From Saxidomus purpurata (Eukaryota; Mollusca; Bivalvia; Venerida; Veneridae): DNA of 64,000 nt. Below the pieces are notes generated by a model. It was not told the DNA's origin and did not search any database. It saw only the letters and a list, made by a program, of their open reading frames with translations. Below, in pieces: positions 48,620-61,207 of the stretch; position 1 is the first letter of the stretch; each line of letters begins with the position of its first letter. The position numbers and the translations under genes are program-made. Location of the stretch: contig JAFMSR010000003.1 of the NCBI GenBank assembly GCA_022818135.1, positions 8,978,976-9,042,975 on the forward strand, given 5' to 3'.

Positions 48620-50271
48620 TCTTTATTTTACGAAGGTATTACACATTAAGTTATGTAACAAATGACATATTCTTATTTAAAATGTCCTAAATATAAAAAA
48701 CAGAAAATAAAGCAAATACAAAACTATCAATGGAATAAGCACATAATTAAAAACACACTGTCAGAAACAGACATAAGAATTATGTACACCCGACAAACAC
48801 TCCCTTAATTTTAGATTTTAAATTCAATGGCAAGTACACAATAGTATCACAAATGTAACAGTAAGAAAAACATTTAAGTAACTTACATAAATGCTATAAT
48901 ACAAGCACGATAGAAACAGTCGATGAATACAATAAACAGTTTAAGCTTTGGTCTGTTCGTCTAATAGCATTTTTGTAGTTGTGTTTAAATAATTAAGTGA
49001 AGGAAGATTTCGATACTTGGTGGTATGGTTCTCCATATTTTTGGGTTGCTGTATGTGAATGAATCTTTTAAATAAACTGATCTTGGTTTCAATGGATCAA
49101 GACGTTCATAGACGTTCAGTTGAACGTAGATTATAGATTATATCGCTATTGGTTGAAAAAGTTATAAGATTTGAAATATAATTTGGAACTTGGCTATTTT
49201 TAGACGTTTAAATAAGTAGCCCCATGTGATAAACACATCTATTTTCAAACGAAAGCCATTTTAATTCTCTGAACATATCACATGATTAGTTCGTAATGGT
49301 TTTTTAATAAAAATTAAGCTTATTTAATATAATTCTAGGCGCTCTCTTTTGAATTTTCGTTATTTTATTAATATCCGATTTGCAATTTATTCCCTTTCCC
49401 CATACAGTACAACAATAGTCAAATAATGGCATAATATATGCGTTATAATACATTCGCCTCATGTCCTCAGACAAGAAGCATATAATATGTTTTAATAATG
49501 CACTTTTGAGTTAAGTTTACTACATACTTTTGATATTTGATATTTCCATGAAAGTGTGTTATTAATAAATATTCCTAGGAGTTTTTCAGTCGAAAAAATT
49601 TTCTATCAGAGTTCGTCCTATTTTCGATTTTAACTCTCTTACTGTTTTGATTTTATGTTTTGAAGATAACACCATACATTTTGATTTTGTAGGGTGCAAA
49701 AGACATATTATTCAGTATACACCATTCATTTATACTGTTTAGACTTTTTTGAAGATTATTTTCTATGTCAGATACATCATAACTTGATTTATAAAGTGTT
49801 GAGTCGTCTGCATAAAGATCAATATTAGCAGACTTGGCTGTCAGTGCAATATCATTGATATAAATAAGAAATAGAAGGGGGCCAAGTATGGTCCTTGCGG
49901 AGGAACACCTGATTTTACAAATCTGGTTTTAGAGGGGGAATATATTGCTTACTTTTTAATTGTCTTTCCGGTTACTTAGATATGATTCAAATAGTTTTAA
50001 TGACTTGTCTGAAAAGTATATAATTTAAGCTTATATAATAATATTTCGTGGTCAACAAGATCAAATGCTTTTCTGAGGTCAAGAAAAGACTGCACCAACA
50101 TGTTTACCAGAATCAATATCACTCAACCAATTATCTATTAATTGTGTAAGTGCCGTTTGACAGGAATGCGTTTTCTAAACCCAGACTGTGTTATATGTAA
50201 GACGTCTGTGTCTTTGAAATAATTGTGAATTTGATTAGCAATATGGCGCTCAAATACTTTAGAAATTGTGT

Positions 50272-50568
50272 TTAAAATTGATATAGGCCGTAATTATGTG
50301 GATCAGATTTTTCACCTTGTTTGAAAATTGGAATAACGAAGGCTTGTTTAAGAGTATCTGGAAATATACCATGTTTGATGCTACAATTTACTATATGTGC
50401 AATCGCTGGTGTAATGAAATCACCGCTCTGCTTTAAGATCTTTGGCCCAATTCCATCTAGACCGGTTGATTTAGTAGTATCTAATTTATCTATAATCATC
50501 TTAACTTGGTATGGTGATATATATTCAATATCGAACTGTTTATAGAGTAGTTTTTCATGTAAATACAT
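50272..50568 (-). pseudogene. RT fragment of the decayed LINE
   Basis: Ninety-eight open codons covering the first RT blocks (TGLDGIGPKIL, FPDTLKQAFVIPIFKQG). The frame is lost right after DPHNYG, where a frameshift moves the next block (PISILNTISKVFE) into another frame. Confidence 0.85.
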
Positions 50569-51000
50569 CTGTAATTGCGAAAAGTTACCTTTAATAAACT
50601 TCGTCTTTTCTATTATATTAGATATGCTTATAAAAGATCATTTAATGCATCCAGTATGTTAGCTTGTCCCTCAATGATCTGATTTTTACAGTTTAGACTT
50701 GGTGGCAATGTTATTGTTTCTGAACAACTATTATCTGAATTATTAATAGTTTTCAGCGTTTTCCATATATATGATGGGCTTTTGTTGTTTTTAATGGCGG
50801 TGTCATAAAATAGCCTTTTTTACTTTTTCTGATCATAGTGTTAACTTTATTTCCATATATTTATACTTGTCAAAGCGTTTTGCTTTATGGAGTTTATCTC
50901 TTTCATTTATTGCATGCTTAATCTCATCCGTGAACCAACCAGGTTGTGTATGATGCTTAATCCTTGACTATCCTTGACTCTGTACTCCTACAATCAGCAC

Positions 51001-54000
51001 AATAAAAGCTTTCTCATCCAACATTTGATTTTTCAACAATTCAGTTATCTAGGTCACGTTTCATAATTTGCCCTATTCCTATATTAGTACCTTATAAGCC
51101 ATTTAAAAGTCTAGGGTATCTTTATGATCATATGTACACACTTCAACAAGATGATGGGCCATATGTAGTAATAAAATGGAATAGTGTGCTGATTTATAAT
51201 CTTGTAGAAAATGATTTACCTTTAGGCTTACGGAAATACAATGTAGTTTTTACATCTTATAATTGCTTTATCATTTGTATGTTATGCAAAAAAAGAGAAA
51301 TTTATTGTTTTAAATCCTTTATAATGTGCCATCGATAAGTTGAATTTTGTAGTGTTTATGGTTATACTGGAAAACCTAAATATTGTTCCTATCTGTAAGT
51401 TGCTGACCTCTAAACGTTTCAAAAGGATATCATATAATAACAGTATATATAAATCATACACTCAGGCTCATAGCATGCAGAATGTTCGGTAGGAGAGTAC
51501 TGTGTCCGTTTCAACCGTATTTCGGTCATGTTTACAGGCAGACAGTTTACCCAACCATCCTTCCTGCGAATACTAGATCCATATCCTCCGTAAAGAAACT
51601 ACTCCTGTACAATTCGTGTTTCGTCAAATATTGTGGTTTTAATGACGGTAAATAACTTCCTCCATTTTGACATGAGGAAAGCAAACGTAACCGTTTTGTC
51701 TGTTCGTCGCCAAATCCTTTCATGTTTTCGTGTGTTTGGGAAGAAGACACGGACACACAAATTGACAGAAATCAGCCACCATTTCCATATATGCCGGTAA
51801 TAACAAAATGAACCAATTGAAAAGCGTTTCGTTATTTTGTATTTTCATTTGTCACCGGGTAAAATTTCATTGACTACGTCGGTTTCGTTATTTTGTCCTT
51901 TGAGTTTTGTCGACAACGAAGAGTCTTTTTTATACTGTATTTTCCTATATTTGAACCATTTTCTTATTGTCCTTAAATTTGGACATACTATCCTGATATA
52001 GTCGTTGTACATTGTAAAATGGCAAACAGGAAATGGCATTATACCAATCACTATATACACAACTGAAATCATAGTTTGTATTTTTGCTGTCTTAATAGTT
52101 GACTTTTGACGTCAAATTGCTTTATTCGTGTATCTGCCCGCCAGAAAGTCCTCACACTGAGCGTGTGTACTTTTTTTCTGGTCGTTACGTGTAGTGAATA
52201 CAATTTATGGACACTGTTTTTTCATATGAAATTACGTTTACGATGTAAACAATAAACTATGCTTTATAAACAGTGGGGGAAACGTGTATATCATAAAGGC
52301 ATGTTTGATTGATTTCTGTGTTTGCAACTAACCGGCCTACCGCAGAATGTGAATAAAACCTCGCCGTATGTATCCACTGGGTTGTTTCAAATTCTCATAA
52401 AAGCCCATGAAATTGCAAAACTAACTCCAACCCTTCTAACAGCTTTTTCCATTGTGTTATATTTATTCAATAAATTGAGAATAAACTAAAATTTCACTTT
52501 ATGTGGCTCCCCTTTCTTATGGTTATTAATTGGTGATAATAGTGTAAGGTTTGTGACCATAAATCTTCACATTTATGCACGGGAACGAACGGTTACCTGG
52601 CAACTCATCTATCTCAGCCGAGAATGCGATTTTTATGCAAATATGAACGCTGAAAATGAGATGAAAAATAAAGTTACTTTATTGGGGAAAAAACAAGTCG
52701 AATTGATATCGTCCAGTCATTATAAAAGGTGAAGTAGATTAGAAACACTTCACACGACCAGGCTTTGCTTACACATTGTCTCTAAGTTTATGGCGTGAAC
52801 TAACTCTTCTCATATTGTGAGATGTGAGTTCCAGTGCATGCACTAATTAATGATAACATTTGATGTTAACTTTTTTTAAACAGTTGTAACATATGTCTGT
52901 GCTATGTTTATGTGTGTATTCTTATTCAAAAAGTATATATTTTGTAACGAATTGACGTATTTCTTCTGTGGCTTTTTGTCGGGAATCATCTATACTCATT
53001 AACACAGTTTGCTATGTCTGGCACATTTAGAGTTTTGATCGTCAATCTTTTTTACCACTATGTAATTCAGACTATAAATAATTCACTATAACGACCTAGA
53101 TTAAGGGAATTTTCAGTTGAGAGGTTTATATATACCAGCGACATAGCAAAAGAGTATATTGATGTATAGCGAGGCGTTGTTGATGGAATTTAGGTAACAC
53201 CCTGTAATAAGTTATCTCGCACTCTGATAGTGATCAATACTTGTGTATGTATAGTACTGAATTATTGATACAGTAGTAAATGCGTATGTCTTCGGTAACT
53301 GGTGTATGACAAAGTCAAATATATCGTTATATAACAACACTATCTTTACACCGTATTTTCAATATGCAAGGCAGAAATTGTTATATATTATTTTCGTCAT
53401 GGTCATACATAATCTGTGCTTTGATTTAAATTTGCTCATGTAACATGATCAGGCAGCAAATTCGAAGAATTGGCAAGTTATAGATACTTAAAAACTTAAG
53501 GAATGTATGCCCAAAAGTGACAATGTTAAATGTAGATATATTCTCAAGGTTTAAGTCCAATTGCAGATACATAAGAGAATGCATACCTGGATTTACGAAA
53601 CAAACTGAACCTTGATAAATGGTCGAATACACAAGATACGATAACATGTCGGGTTGTCTGTTGATTAAATGTTATCCTATAATCTGTTGCTGAATTCTTA
53701 TAAAGCATTTCCATTTTAAAATCTTATATTCAATAATGTAAAAGTAATTTTATTTGTTTGGTAACTGTTTAAAAGCAGTAAGTGTCAAAGTAAGTGGGTA
53801 GGATTGGATGTCTGTTTTTGGTTTCTTATTTTTCACTTTATTGTGTAGGTACATATTGCATAAAATATACTAGCTAATCACTTCGGTGGAACAAATGACA
53901 TATTCTCTGTAAATACTTTATATTGGTTGTGCAATAACAGTAGTGCGTGTGGTGAAATGCACAGAACAGCACGAGAAATATGATAAGTTTCGTTGATATC

Positions 54001-56671
54001 AAAAGATGTATTCTGGACCTAAACCATCTAATCCTTATACTTTTTTTATTGCGTCTATTTTATACATAACCTTTCATTAAGTGGTGACTTCTGTAAACAT
54101 AGACAGGCGTTTATGGACACTATAAAGGCAGAACAAGATTTCAGATAATGCACATTGAGTTTTCGCTTTTTGCTGTTATCAAATAAAATGTAAAATTTTT
54201 ATCACATGGCTTAAAAGCAAATCTCGTTACGAAAATAAATAAAATGTTTACCATGACTTTGCATGTTCACGTTAAAGAAAGCTCATTCAGAGACGTATTA
54301 AAGCTGCTCGCTCTCAGATTTTGGTAAAAAAATAAAGTTCTTCAAATTATATGAAAATAACATATTTAAAAGCATATCGTCATAAAAAAGGGTTCCAGTA
54401 TAAATTCCTGTAAAGTATATCCGTATGTTTGAAATAATACGTTACGAAATGAAAAAGCGTTGCAAACGCTTTTGAAATTCCAATATAAACATGTAGTATA
54501 GCAGTTCCGTAAAAGCAGCATTTTCAATCGAATTTTGCAAATTCCTACCTAGATTTTTACTTCTATTGTTGATTCTAGCCTTTAGCTTTATATTTATGTA
54601 TTAGTATGTCATTTATGAAAAAAAAGTCAACGGCATTTTTGAGCGAGCAGCTTTTAAACATACATTTCTGGTTCGTTGCTAATCATATGGCCAGATTTGC
54701 ACAGTGTTAAGCTTGATGGACAGGGGCAATTATCGCATATTTTGTTTGCATTTGTCATGTGTATTTCTTAATCTGGACAATAATCGCATCAGCTTTCAGA
54801 TGAAGGCAATAAATCAAGTTTTTGACAAATCGGTAACTATGGAGCGGACCAAGTAGACCGGTGTTATAGTAACCAGAGAAACACTGTTATGGTTTAATTT
54901 GGAAAATGCTTGGTTCAGTTCATTGTAAGGCAGAACGGAATTATTCATTAGTTTTGTGTTATCCTATAGGCTGATGACCGGCTGATAAAACTGTATAAAT
55001 ACATTTATATTTTTGTAATCGGCATGTGATAATGTCGTTAATATGATGAACACAACTTGAGGCAAAACTTTGTAGACAAAGACGAGTGAATAAAAAAGTA
55101 GATATATGTTACCATACTTAATGATCAGACACTGTATAAATAGCCTCACTAAACTTACGTATTGAATACTGTTGCAAAGTGCTTCATAACATCTATCATC
55201 ATCTTCAAAATCCGCAATAACCCCTTGACCATAGACCGTTAAAAATCACTGTCAGCTACGAAACACGAACCCCGGTTTCAGTTTTGCTTTCCTTATAGCG
55301 GGAATCTATCAATCAGAACTGAATGCTCCCTGAGAAACAAACAAGTTCAATATTGACCGACTCTTCACAAATGACAGCAGAATTAAGAATTTGTTTCAAC
55401 GGCAATCTCGTTTCCTTACTGAATAGTTCATCAATCATGAATCTGATGATTATTGCCGCGATTAAAACAAGCAATACGAACTTCTTGCGTTTGCAGGATT
55501 TTTAGCCTGTCATTTTTACACCAGAATATGTTACATATTAATTTTGTTGATGAAAACGGAGGTAATTTGCAAAAAACAAGCGTGCAGATGTGCTGTGAAA
55601 TGGATTTTCATGATCAGCTTGTTATTGCAGATAGTTTTTCGTCTCTCGTGTCTATCCAGCTGAAATGATCTATTGGGTTGTTTCATATGAAATTGCGTGT
55701 ATAAGAGTCGTTGAAACGTATCCGATAGAATAACAAAATTTTCGTGCGATCAAAGCATTAGCAAGATAAAAATCTCAACCGTTTATACAGTATTACTGTC
55801 TTCTTCACTAGTATTTTCGGATCGATGACATCCAAGATAAAAACACATTTTGACATTTAAATACATATTAAGTTGGAAATTTATTTTCAATTTTCGCTTT
55901 ATCTTCTATAAATGGTGAGAATCTAATTGTTACATCGTCAAACACACACGGGTAAAAAGTAATGTGGCTAGATACAATTAGAATGAAATTGTCTGGAAAA
56001 TGGTTAATATTCAATTATCCTAAAATTGAACAGGTTTTACTTTTATACACGGGATTAACAACAAAAGTAAACCTTTGATGTGTTAAATCTCTAACGAGAT
56101 ATATAAGGGCCTACTTGTTTCCCGGCTGAAAAATACACAAAGCATGTCGGACTTGTTTCTAGCCGTTGATGGTATGTGATGAGGGGAAAGGGTTGCAGGT
56201 AGGTCAAACCTTTTAAAGAGGAAAAACTTGTTTCAAGTAAAATTCGAATTAGTTAGTAGAAACATACAGGGAACGGAACTCTACTGCAGTACAGGGTTAA
56301 CATTGACATTTAAAATGGCACAAAACGTTTAATACTAAATCAATACCCTTTGAAATCTTTGAACAATGTCATGAAATTACAGGTTCAAATCCGCAGTATC
56401 ACGTGTAATTTGTACTCGCTATTCGAGCTTCAGCAAACAAAGGATACCTGAGGTCGGTGTATAACCCCAAAGGCTACATGGAATGAAACATTGTATCACT
56501 GTTTTATGGTTTCTAAACACTAAAATATGAGAAATAAATTCTAACGCGGGGAATTTTATATGCTTAGATACGATTTGAACCAGATTAATATGTCATTTGA
56601 TATCAACAAAAGGATGGAGACTGAAACATGAACCAGTAATTTCAGGAGGTCAAAGCAGGTCTTCGCCCGAA
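51001..56671. other. Long gene-poor stretch
   Basis: AT-rich with no recognised repeat family. Frames at 51132-51338, 51547-51756, 51845-52072, 53426-53647, 55323-55505 and 55453-55668 lack family signatures. A weak imperfect dyad (CCAGAAAG and CTTTTTTTCTGG) lies at about 52141-52182. Confidence 0.45.
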
Positions 56672-56866
56672 ATGATGCGGAAGATGATAGTTATATCTTT
56701 CTTGAAACTGGCATTGTTAATTTCCTACATTTCTACCACGGTGAACGCAGCAGAAAATAGGAGAAGATGTAACAAAGTGAAGAGAGGGATTGTCATGGTG
56801 ACTGACAGCTTAGTACTAAAGGCAAATATTGACATCATCTGGATAATGTATACAAAATATTCTTGA
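56672..56866 (+). CDS. Possible secreted small protein or signal-peptide first exon
   Basis: This is the first ATG in its frame (ATGATGCGGAAGATG). It encodes 64 residues beginning MMRKMIVISFLKLALLISYI and continuing STTVNA|AENRRRC: a basic n-region, a hydrophobic core of about 15 residues, and a textbook small-residue cleavage motif (VNA-A). After the predicted cleavage there is a basic stretch, NRRRCNKVKRG. The remainder is not convincing as protein. A GT donor-like site (AACAAAGTGAAGAG, near 56776) would end an exon in phase 0 after the basic stretch. No homologous family is recognised. A chance ORF of this length is possible in AT-rich DNA, so the signal peptide is the only real support. 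Confidence 0.25.
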   Translation: MMRKMIVISFLKLALLISYISTTVNAAENRRRCNKVKRGIVMVTDSLVLKANIDIIWIMYTKYS

Positions 56867-57016
56867 TAATGTATCTAATTTCCCGTCATCTTGTTCTTCA
56901 AAATTCTATTACTAGTAGTTGAAATTTCTTTTTGGAATGCATGTAAAATAAACGTATTCTGGGCTTTCTCTGAGACAAAAATTGCTGAGTAATATGGATA
57001 AAAATTCCATTTTATT

Positions 57017-57233
57017 GTAGAACAACATCTGTGACAGCAAACACAGCAGTAGAACAACATCCGTGACAGCAAACACAGCAGTAGAACAACATCCGTGACA
57101 GCAAACACAGCAGTAGAACAACATCCGTGACAGCAAACACAGCAGTAGAACAACATCCGTGACAGCAAACATAGCAGTAGAACAACATCCGTGACAGCAA
57201 ACACAGCAGTAGAACAACACACAGCAGTAGAAC
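57017..57233. repeat. Minisatellite, 32-bp unit, about 6.5 copies
   Basis: Units of GTAGAACAACATCCGTGACA plus GCAAACACAGCA are almost identical (one has ATCTGTG, one CATAGCA). The last unit is internally deleted. All three minus-strand frames stay open as an artefact of the period. Confidence 0.95.
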
Positions 57234-59918
57234 ACGGTGCTGTGTTTGACATCAATTGTCTAAGACAAAATGTCCTAGCCCCTTGCTATTTAATTGTTTG
57301 CACATATATGTATATTCCTAGAGCAGAGTGTTCTTGGTCGAACCGAGTGCGAACAGTCGCATGACATTACGATAGCCACAACATACGGTGTTCAAGTGGG
57401 ACCATCGCCTTTTCTTTAATAAGAGAAGAATGATGACGACGTGTGACTCGCCTCTATAGGATGGAAAAATGTTGTACATCGCCATCGTAACTTAAAATGT
57501 ATAACCAAACATACTTGAGAGAATTGCAATGGCCATGACGAGCGACACGGTTCAAAGCCTTAATTGCGCACAGACGGGTTGTTGTCTTATCTCTGATGTT
57601 GTACCAATTTTTATCGCGATCATACTCATTATCAAAAATCCAGCTTCTTCATCTAAATTCATCATCCCACAATACTCATCTAATACCAGAAGATTTCTGT
57701 TTAAATGCGTACCATAGATTGTTACACTACACAGCGCTTCAAAACGTTTCAACTGTTTTACTTAAAAACCACGTTGAGGAATGAAAATCAGAGTATTAGT
57801 TAGGAAATCTTGCTCAGGAGAAAAGACACCTTAAGAGTCGCTTTTAAAAAACTGAAGTAGACGAGTAATGAATATTCATTAAATATTTATTAAAAACTCT
57901 CTATTATTGACATTAATACTCTTATTTGCGCGATCGATTAAAAAAGGTGTGCCCAAACGGTAGAAAACAGAAACTATAAATATGGTTAAGTCCGTTATTG
58001 CATTTCATAACACGCTTATATAGATGACACGTATGCAAGTTGGGTATGTTAATAGACATAGAAAATTACATTGAATAGTTTGCCAACTTTTATTTCATCC
58101 TGATACAGGAACACATACTAAAACCGCAGGTTACAGCATTTTTATGTAGTCTACCCAAAACAAACTGTATACACGGGTAATAAACTTCTTGTTTCATACA
58201 AGTTTCAACATAGTTTACTCAACCAGGCGGTATAGCACGCATAGTAAAGGACTGTATGTCCTCATCGGAAACAATGTATTTTATTACACGAAAATTTCAT
58301 TGTTCAAAGCCAGTCACTGATCACAGGCATAACTCATAAATTTGTCAACTAACTGGAAAAAATTACTAATACTTTGTAAATGAATATTGCTTTGTGAACA
58401 GGTGTAATATCTTTTGATATTGCATTTTATGTCATTTTCGATACCTTTAACACAGTTTCATAAAAGTATTACTGTTTTCTGTGTTGTTTCATGCCTTTGG
58501 TATGCTTAATAAATATTAAAGATTGTTTGGTCGTAAAAGTGGGACGGTTAAATTAACTAGCATGCCTTGTCATGCCATTACAGTGCAAGTAGATTGCCAC
58601 TCGAGGTCGACAGTATTTTTTTTGAAGGTTGCCAATATGCACTGTCACTATTAGATATAAGAAATTAATCATAAATGATCATGACAATACAGCAGCGAAT
58701 CTGCTATTTCAATCTGTATTTGGCTCTGAGTACACCATTTCATTTTCATTGACGCCTCACCGGTCAAGGAGGATTTAAAGAGTTATATATATAATTCGCA
58801 CTATACAGGTAGTGACAGTTACAGTAAATGTCTTTCTGTTGATATAATCAACAATGATATATGATTTATTCATATAACAACTGCAGAGTAAACCAACCCC
58901 TGAAAGTAAGTCGTCGTTTGAGGTAGTAATTTCAATCAAGAATTAAGATACTATTCCTATTTTAAATAAAGTCTAATTGACGTATCCATGAGAGAGACTC
59001 AATGTATAATACATGTACATGATAAATCAAACTGATCATGTATCTTTTACTCGTATAATATGCCGTTATTTTCTTGATCTCACTTTCAAAATGTCAGAAA
59101 ACAACTGTTCTATGTGAAAGCATATATACTTATTTGGTGCGTCACATATAATGACACCCCAACGTATCTTAAATGCTACCAGCTTCTTTGTTATGTTAAG
59201 GTAACCTTAATACTGAAATCCAAAATATTTATAGATTCTCACCTCCAATACATTAAACATAAGCTCCTATAACTGCATCATTCGAGAAACCGTGTCCATA
59301 ACTTTTCCGAATGTCTCTATAATCACTGAGCCCATATATGGTACGGCGGTTAGCGGCAGCCGATAACAAATACCGTACAAAGAAACGAGTAAGATTAGCG
59401 TTTAACCCTCTCTAATTATACAAGGAACTTTATTTTATCATTTACAAAATGCTTTTAATGCCAGTAACTACAGTATAATGGCTACACTTTATCTTGAACC
59501 TTTACTATCTCAAAGTAAACACTTTCCCTCGTTTAGGTGACTGTCTTACTTACAAAAGATTTTTGATAAATTTGTAGAACTGCACAAAGCATTTGAAAGT
59601 GTCAATATAATTCTTTTGTGAACGCAACTCAACTCAAGACAACTTGGATTCCAATGCTTTGATGAATAGTGTTTTAAAGTCTTCGCAATCGATCGCTGAC
59701 GTAACGTTGTAAGCAGTGCCTGAATTGAATCCATTTGTAAAATGATTAAGGAATTTAAAATGAAGACACATAAAGACCAAAGAACGGAAATAAACAAATC
59801 AAAGTAATGCCTGAATTAACTTTAAATTATACATATTGTATGAACGGACATTTGAAAATGAAAATTAGGTCTTTTAATTATTGATTGTCAATTCTTGGCA
59901 TGGCGTGTTTGTTTTGAT
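57234..59918. other. Intergenic, no recognisable feature
   Basis: No repeat family and no supported gene. A 62-codon ATG frame (57529-57717, plus) has a hydrophobic centre (VVPIFIAIILII) but no recognisable family. Confidence 0.45.
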
Positions 59919-60199
59919 GTTCTCGTTACTGTTTCGATATTCTCGATACTGTTTCAATGTTCTCGATATTGTTTATGTTCTCGTTACTGCTTCGATATTC
60001 TCGATACTGTTTCGATATTCTCGATACCGTTTCGATATTCTCGATACTGTTTCGATTTCGATGTTCTTGTTACTGTTTCGATGTTCTTGTTACTGTTTCA
60101 ATGTTCTTGTTACTGTTTCGATGTTCTCGTTACTGTTTCGATGTTCTCGTTACTGTTTCGATATTCTCGATACTGTTTCGATGTTCTCGTTACTGTTTC
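59919..60199. repeat. Minisatellite, 20-bp unit, about 14 copies
   Basis: Units alternate between TGTTCTCGTTACTGTTTCGA and TATTCTCGATACTGTTTCGA, with a TTCTTG variant in the middle. All three plus frames are open because the unit contains no stop codon in any frame. Confidence 0.95.
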
Positions 60200-60364
60200 T
60201 CGTCAGTAATTTCTGTAAGGTAACTAGCAAAGCACTGTTAATTCATACAAATTTATTAACATTCGATTGCCAAACAAGTTCTAACAACTTAGATTAATCG
60301 CTCTTGAGACTCACTCAACATCGAAGAGATAGAGAGAGAATATGCGTCTTGCTTAAGGTACTTG

Positions 60365-60433
60365 TGGGGGTCGAACCCGGGACCCTCGGATACTGAGGCT
60401 AACGAGCTACAACTGCAACAAGTTGGCTCCACC
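60365..60433 (-). repeat. tRNA-like SINE head or tRNA relic
   Basis: Minus strand: TTGTAGCTCGTTAGCCTCAG (A-box-like), then GAGGGTCCCGGGTTCGACCC (excellent B box). The acceptor arms do not pair, so a functional tRNA gene is unlikely. Confidence 0.6.
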
Positions 60434-60802
60434 AGTGTTTGTTAGGTCTACTTTCACTACTTACAAATATATTAGTATATAATAAATACAAACTTCTCAC
60501 ATTCTTCAATATGTGCTGTTCTGTTGCAAACTTGTTATTACTGTACAGATGAGGTCCCGGCTGTATGGTGAACCTATTAAAGGAAATACCGCAAACTGGT
60601 ATTTAATTTCTAAGCGCAGTGGTCAACGTGCCTAGGAAAATGTCACACCACTTCCTTCGCTTGTATATAAAAGGATCATATAAATCTTAAATTCTGTTTT
60701 TGTCATACAAATACTTATAGTGTTTTTTTTTGTTATGCCTAGATATGGTCAGAACAGCTATTATACAAATACGTTGCCTTTGTTGAGAAGCCGAGATATT
60801 TG

Positions 60803-60846
60803 TGTGACAGTATTGTGTGTGACAGTATTGTGTGTGACAGTATTGT
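60803..60846. repeat. 15-bp tandem repeat, three copies
   Basis: TGTGTGACAGTATTG is repeated three times without change. Confidence 0.95.
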
Positions 60847-61207
60847 GCTTCACGGTTGCCAATTTCCAACATCTATATAAACTTTGATATACATTCTACC
60901 GATAAGCAAATTTAACAGAACTACCTTCAAACGGTCATCACACATGTATAAAAAATGTCCTGTCCTGTAAATTACTTGTAAGGTTGTAGATTGCCATTAG
61001 AAGTTATCACGATATAACATGGAAAAACAAAATTCAAAAGTAGAGATACTGCATAAATTATGAGAATTATTTTTTTGTATATTCAGCTTTCATCTTAACG
61101 ACTGCACTGTGGTTTAAATGTAAAGTTTCTTTGGATTATATTAAATACAGGTAATGATTGAGATATTGTAAAAAAATAACCGGAAAGGGAAAACAATTTA
61201 AAATGTT
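60847..61207. other. Intergenic, no recognisable feature
   Basis: AT-rich flank of the 40-bp array, with no other signal. Confidence 0.5.

Larger units (their letters stand above)
48596..51000 (-). mobile_element. Decayed non-LTR retrotransposon (LINE), 5'-truncated
   Basis: Minus-strand translation shows the order expected of an ORF2 RT region, spread over several frames. A pre-RT linker with QPGWFTDEIKHAINERDK lies near 50900-50950, then TGLDGIGPKIL within an open 98-codon piece (50272-50568). KVFERHIANQ follows, then CQTALTQLIDNWL, LDLRKAFDLVDH near 50050-50085, a GVPQG-like block near 49870-49915, and the catalytic YADD at 49803-49814. At least three frameshifts separate these blocks, so it is inactive. 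The C-terminal and 3' untranslated parts run to the AAT tail at 48596. The endonuclease is missing. The motif style suits the CR1/Jockey group, but the clade is not resolved. Confidence 0.88.

Noticed and set aside
55323..55505. Antisense open stretch that looks like a type II membrane anchor
   Set aside because: An in-frame TAA lies immediately upstream with no ATG before the hydrophobic segment and no convincing splice acceptor.
57529..57717. 62-codon ATG frame with a hydrophobic centre
   Set aside because: No recognisable family, and the antisense strand is equally open.
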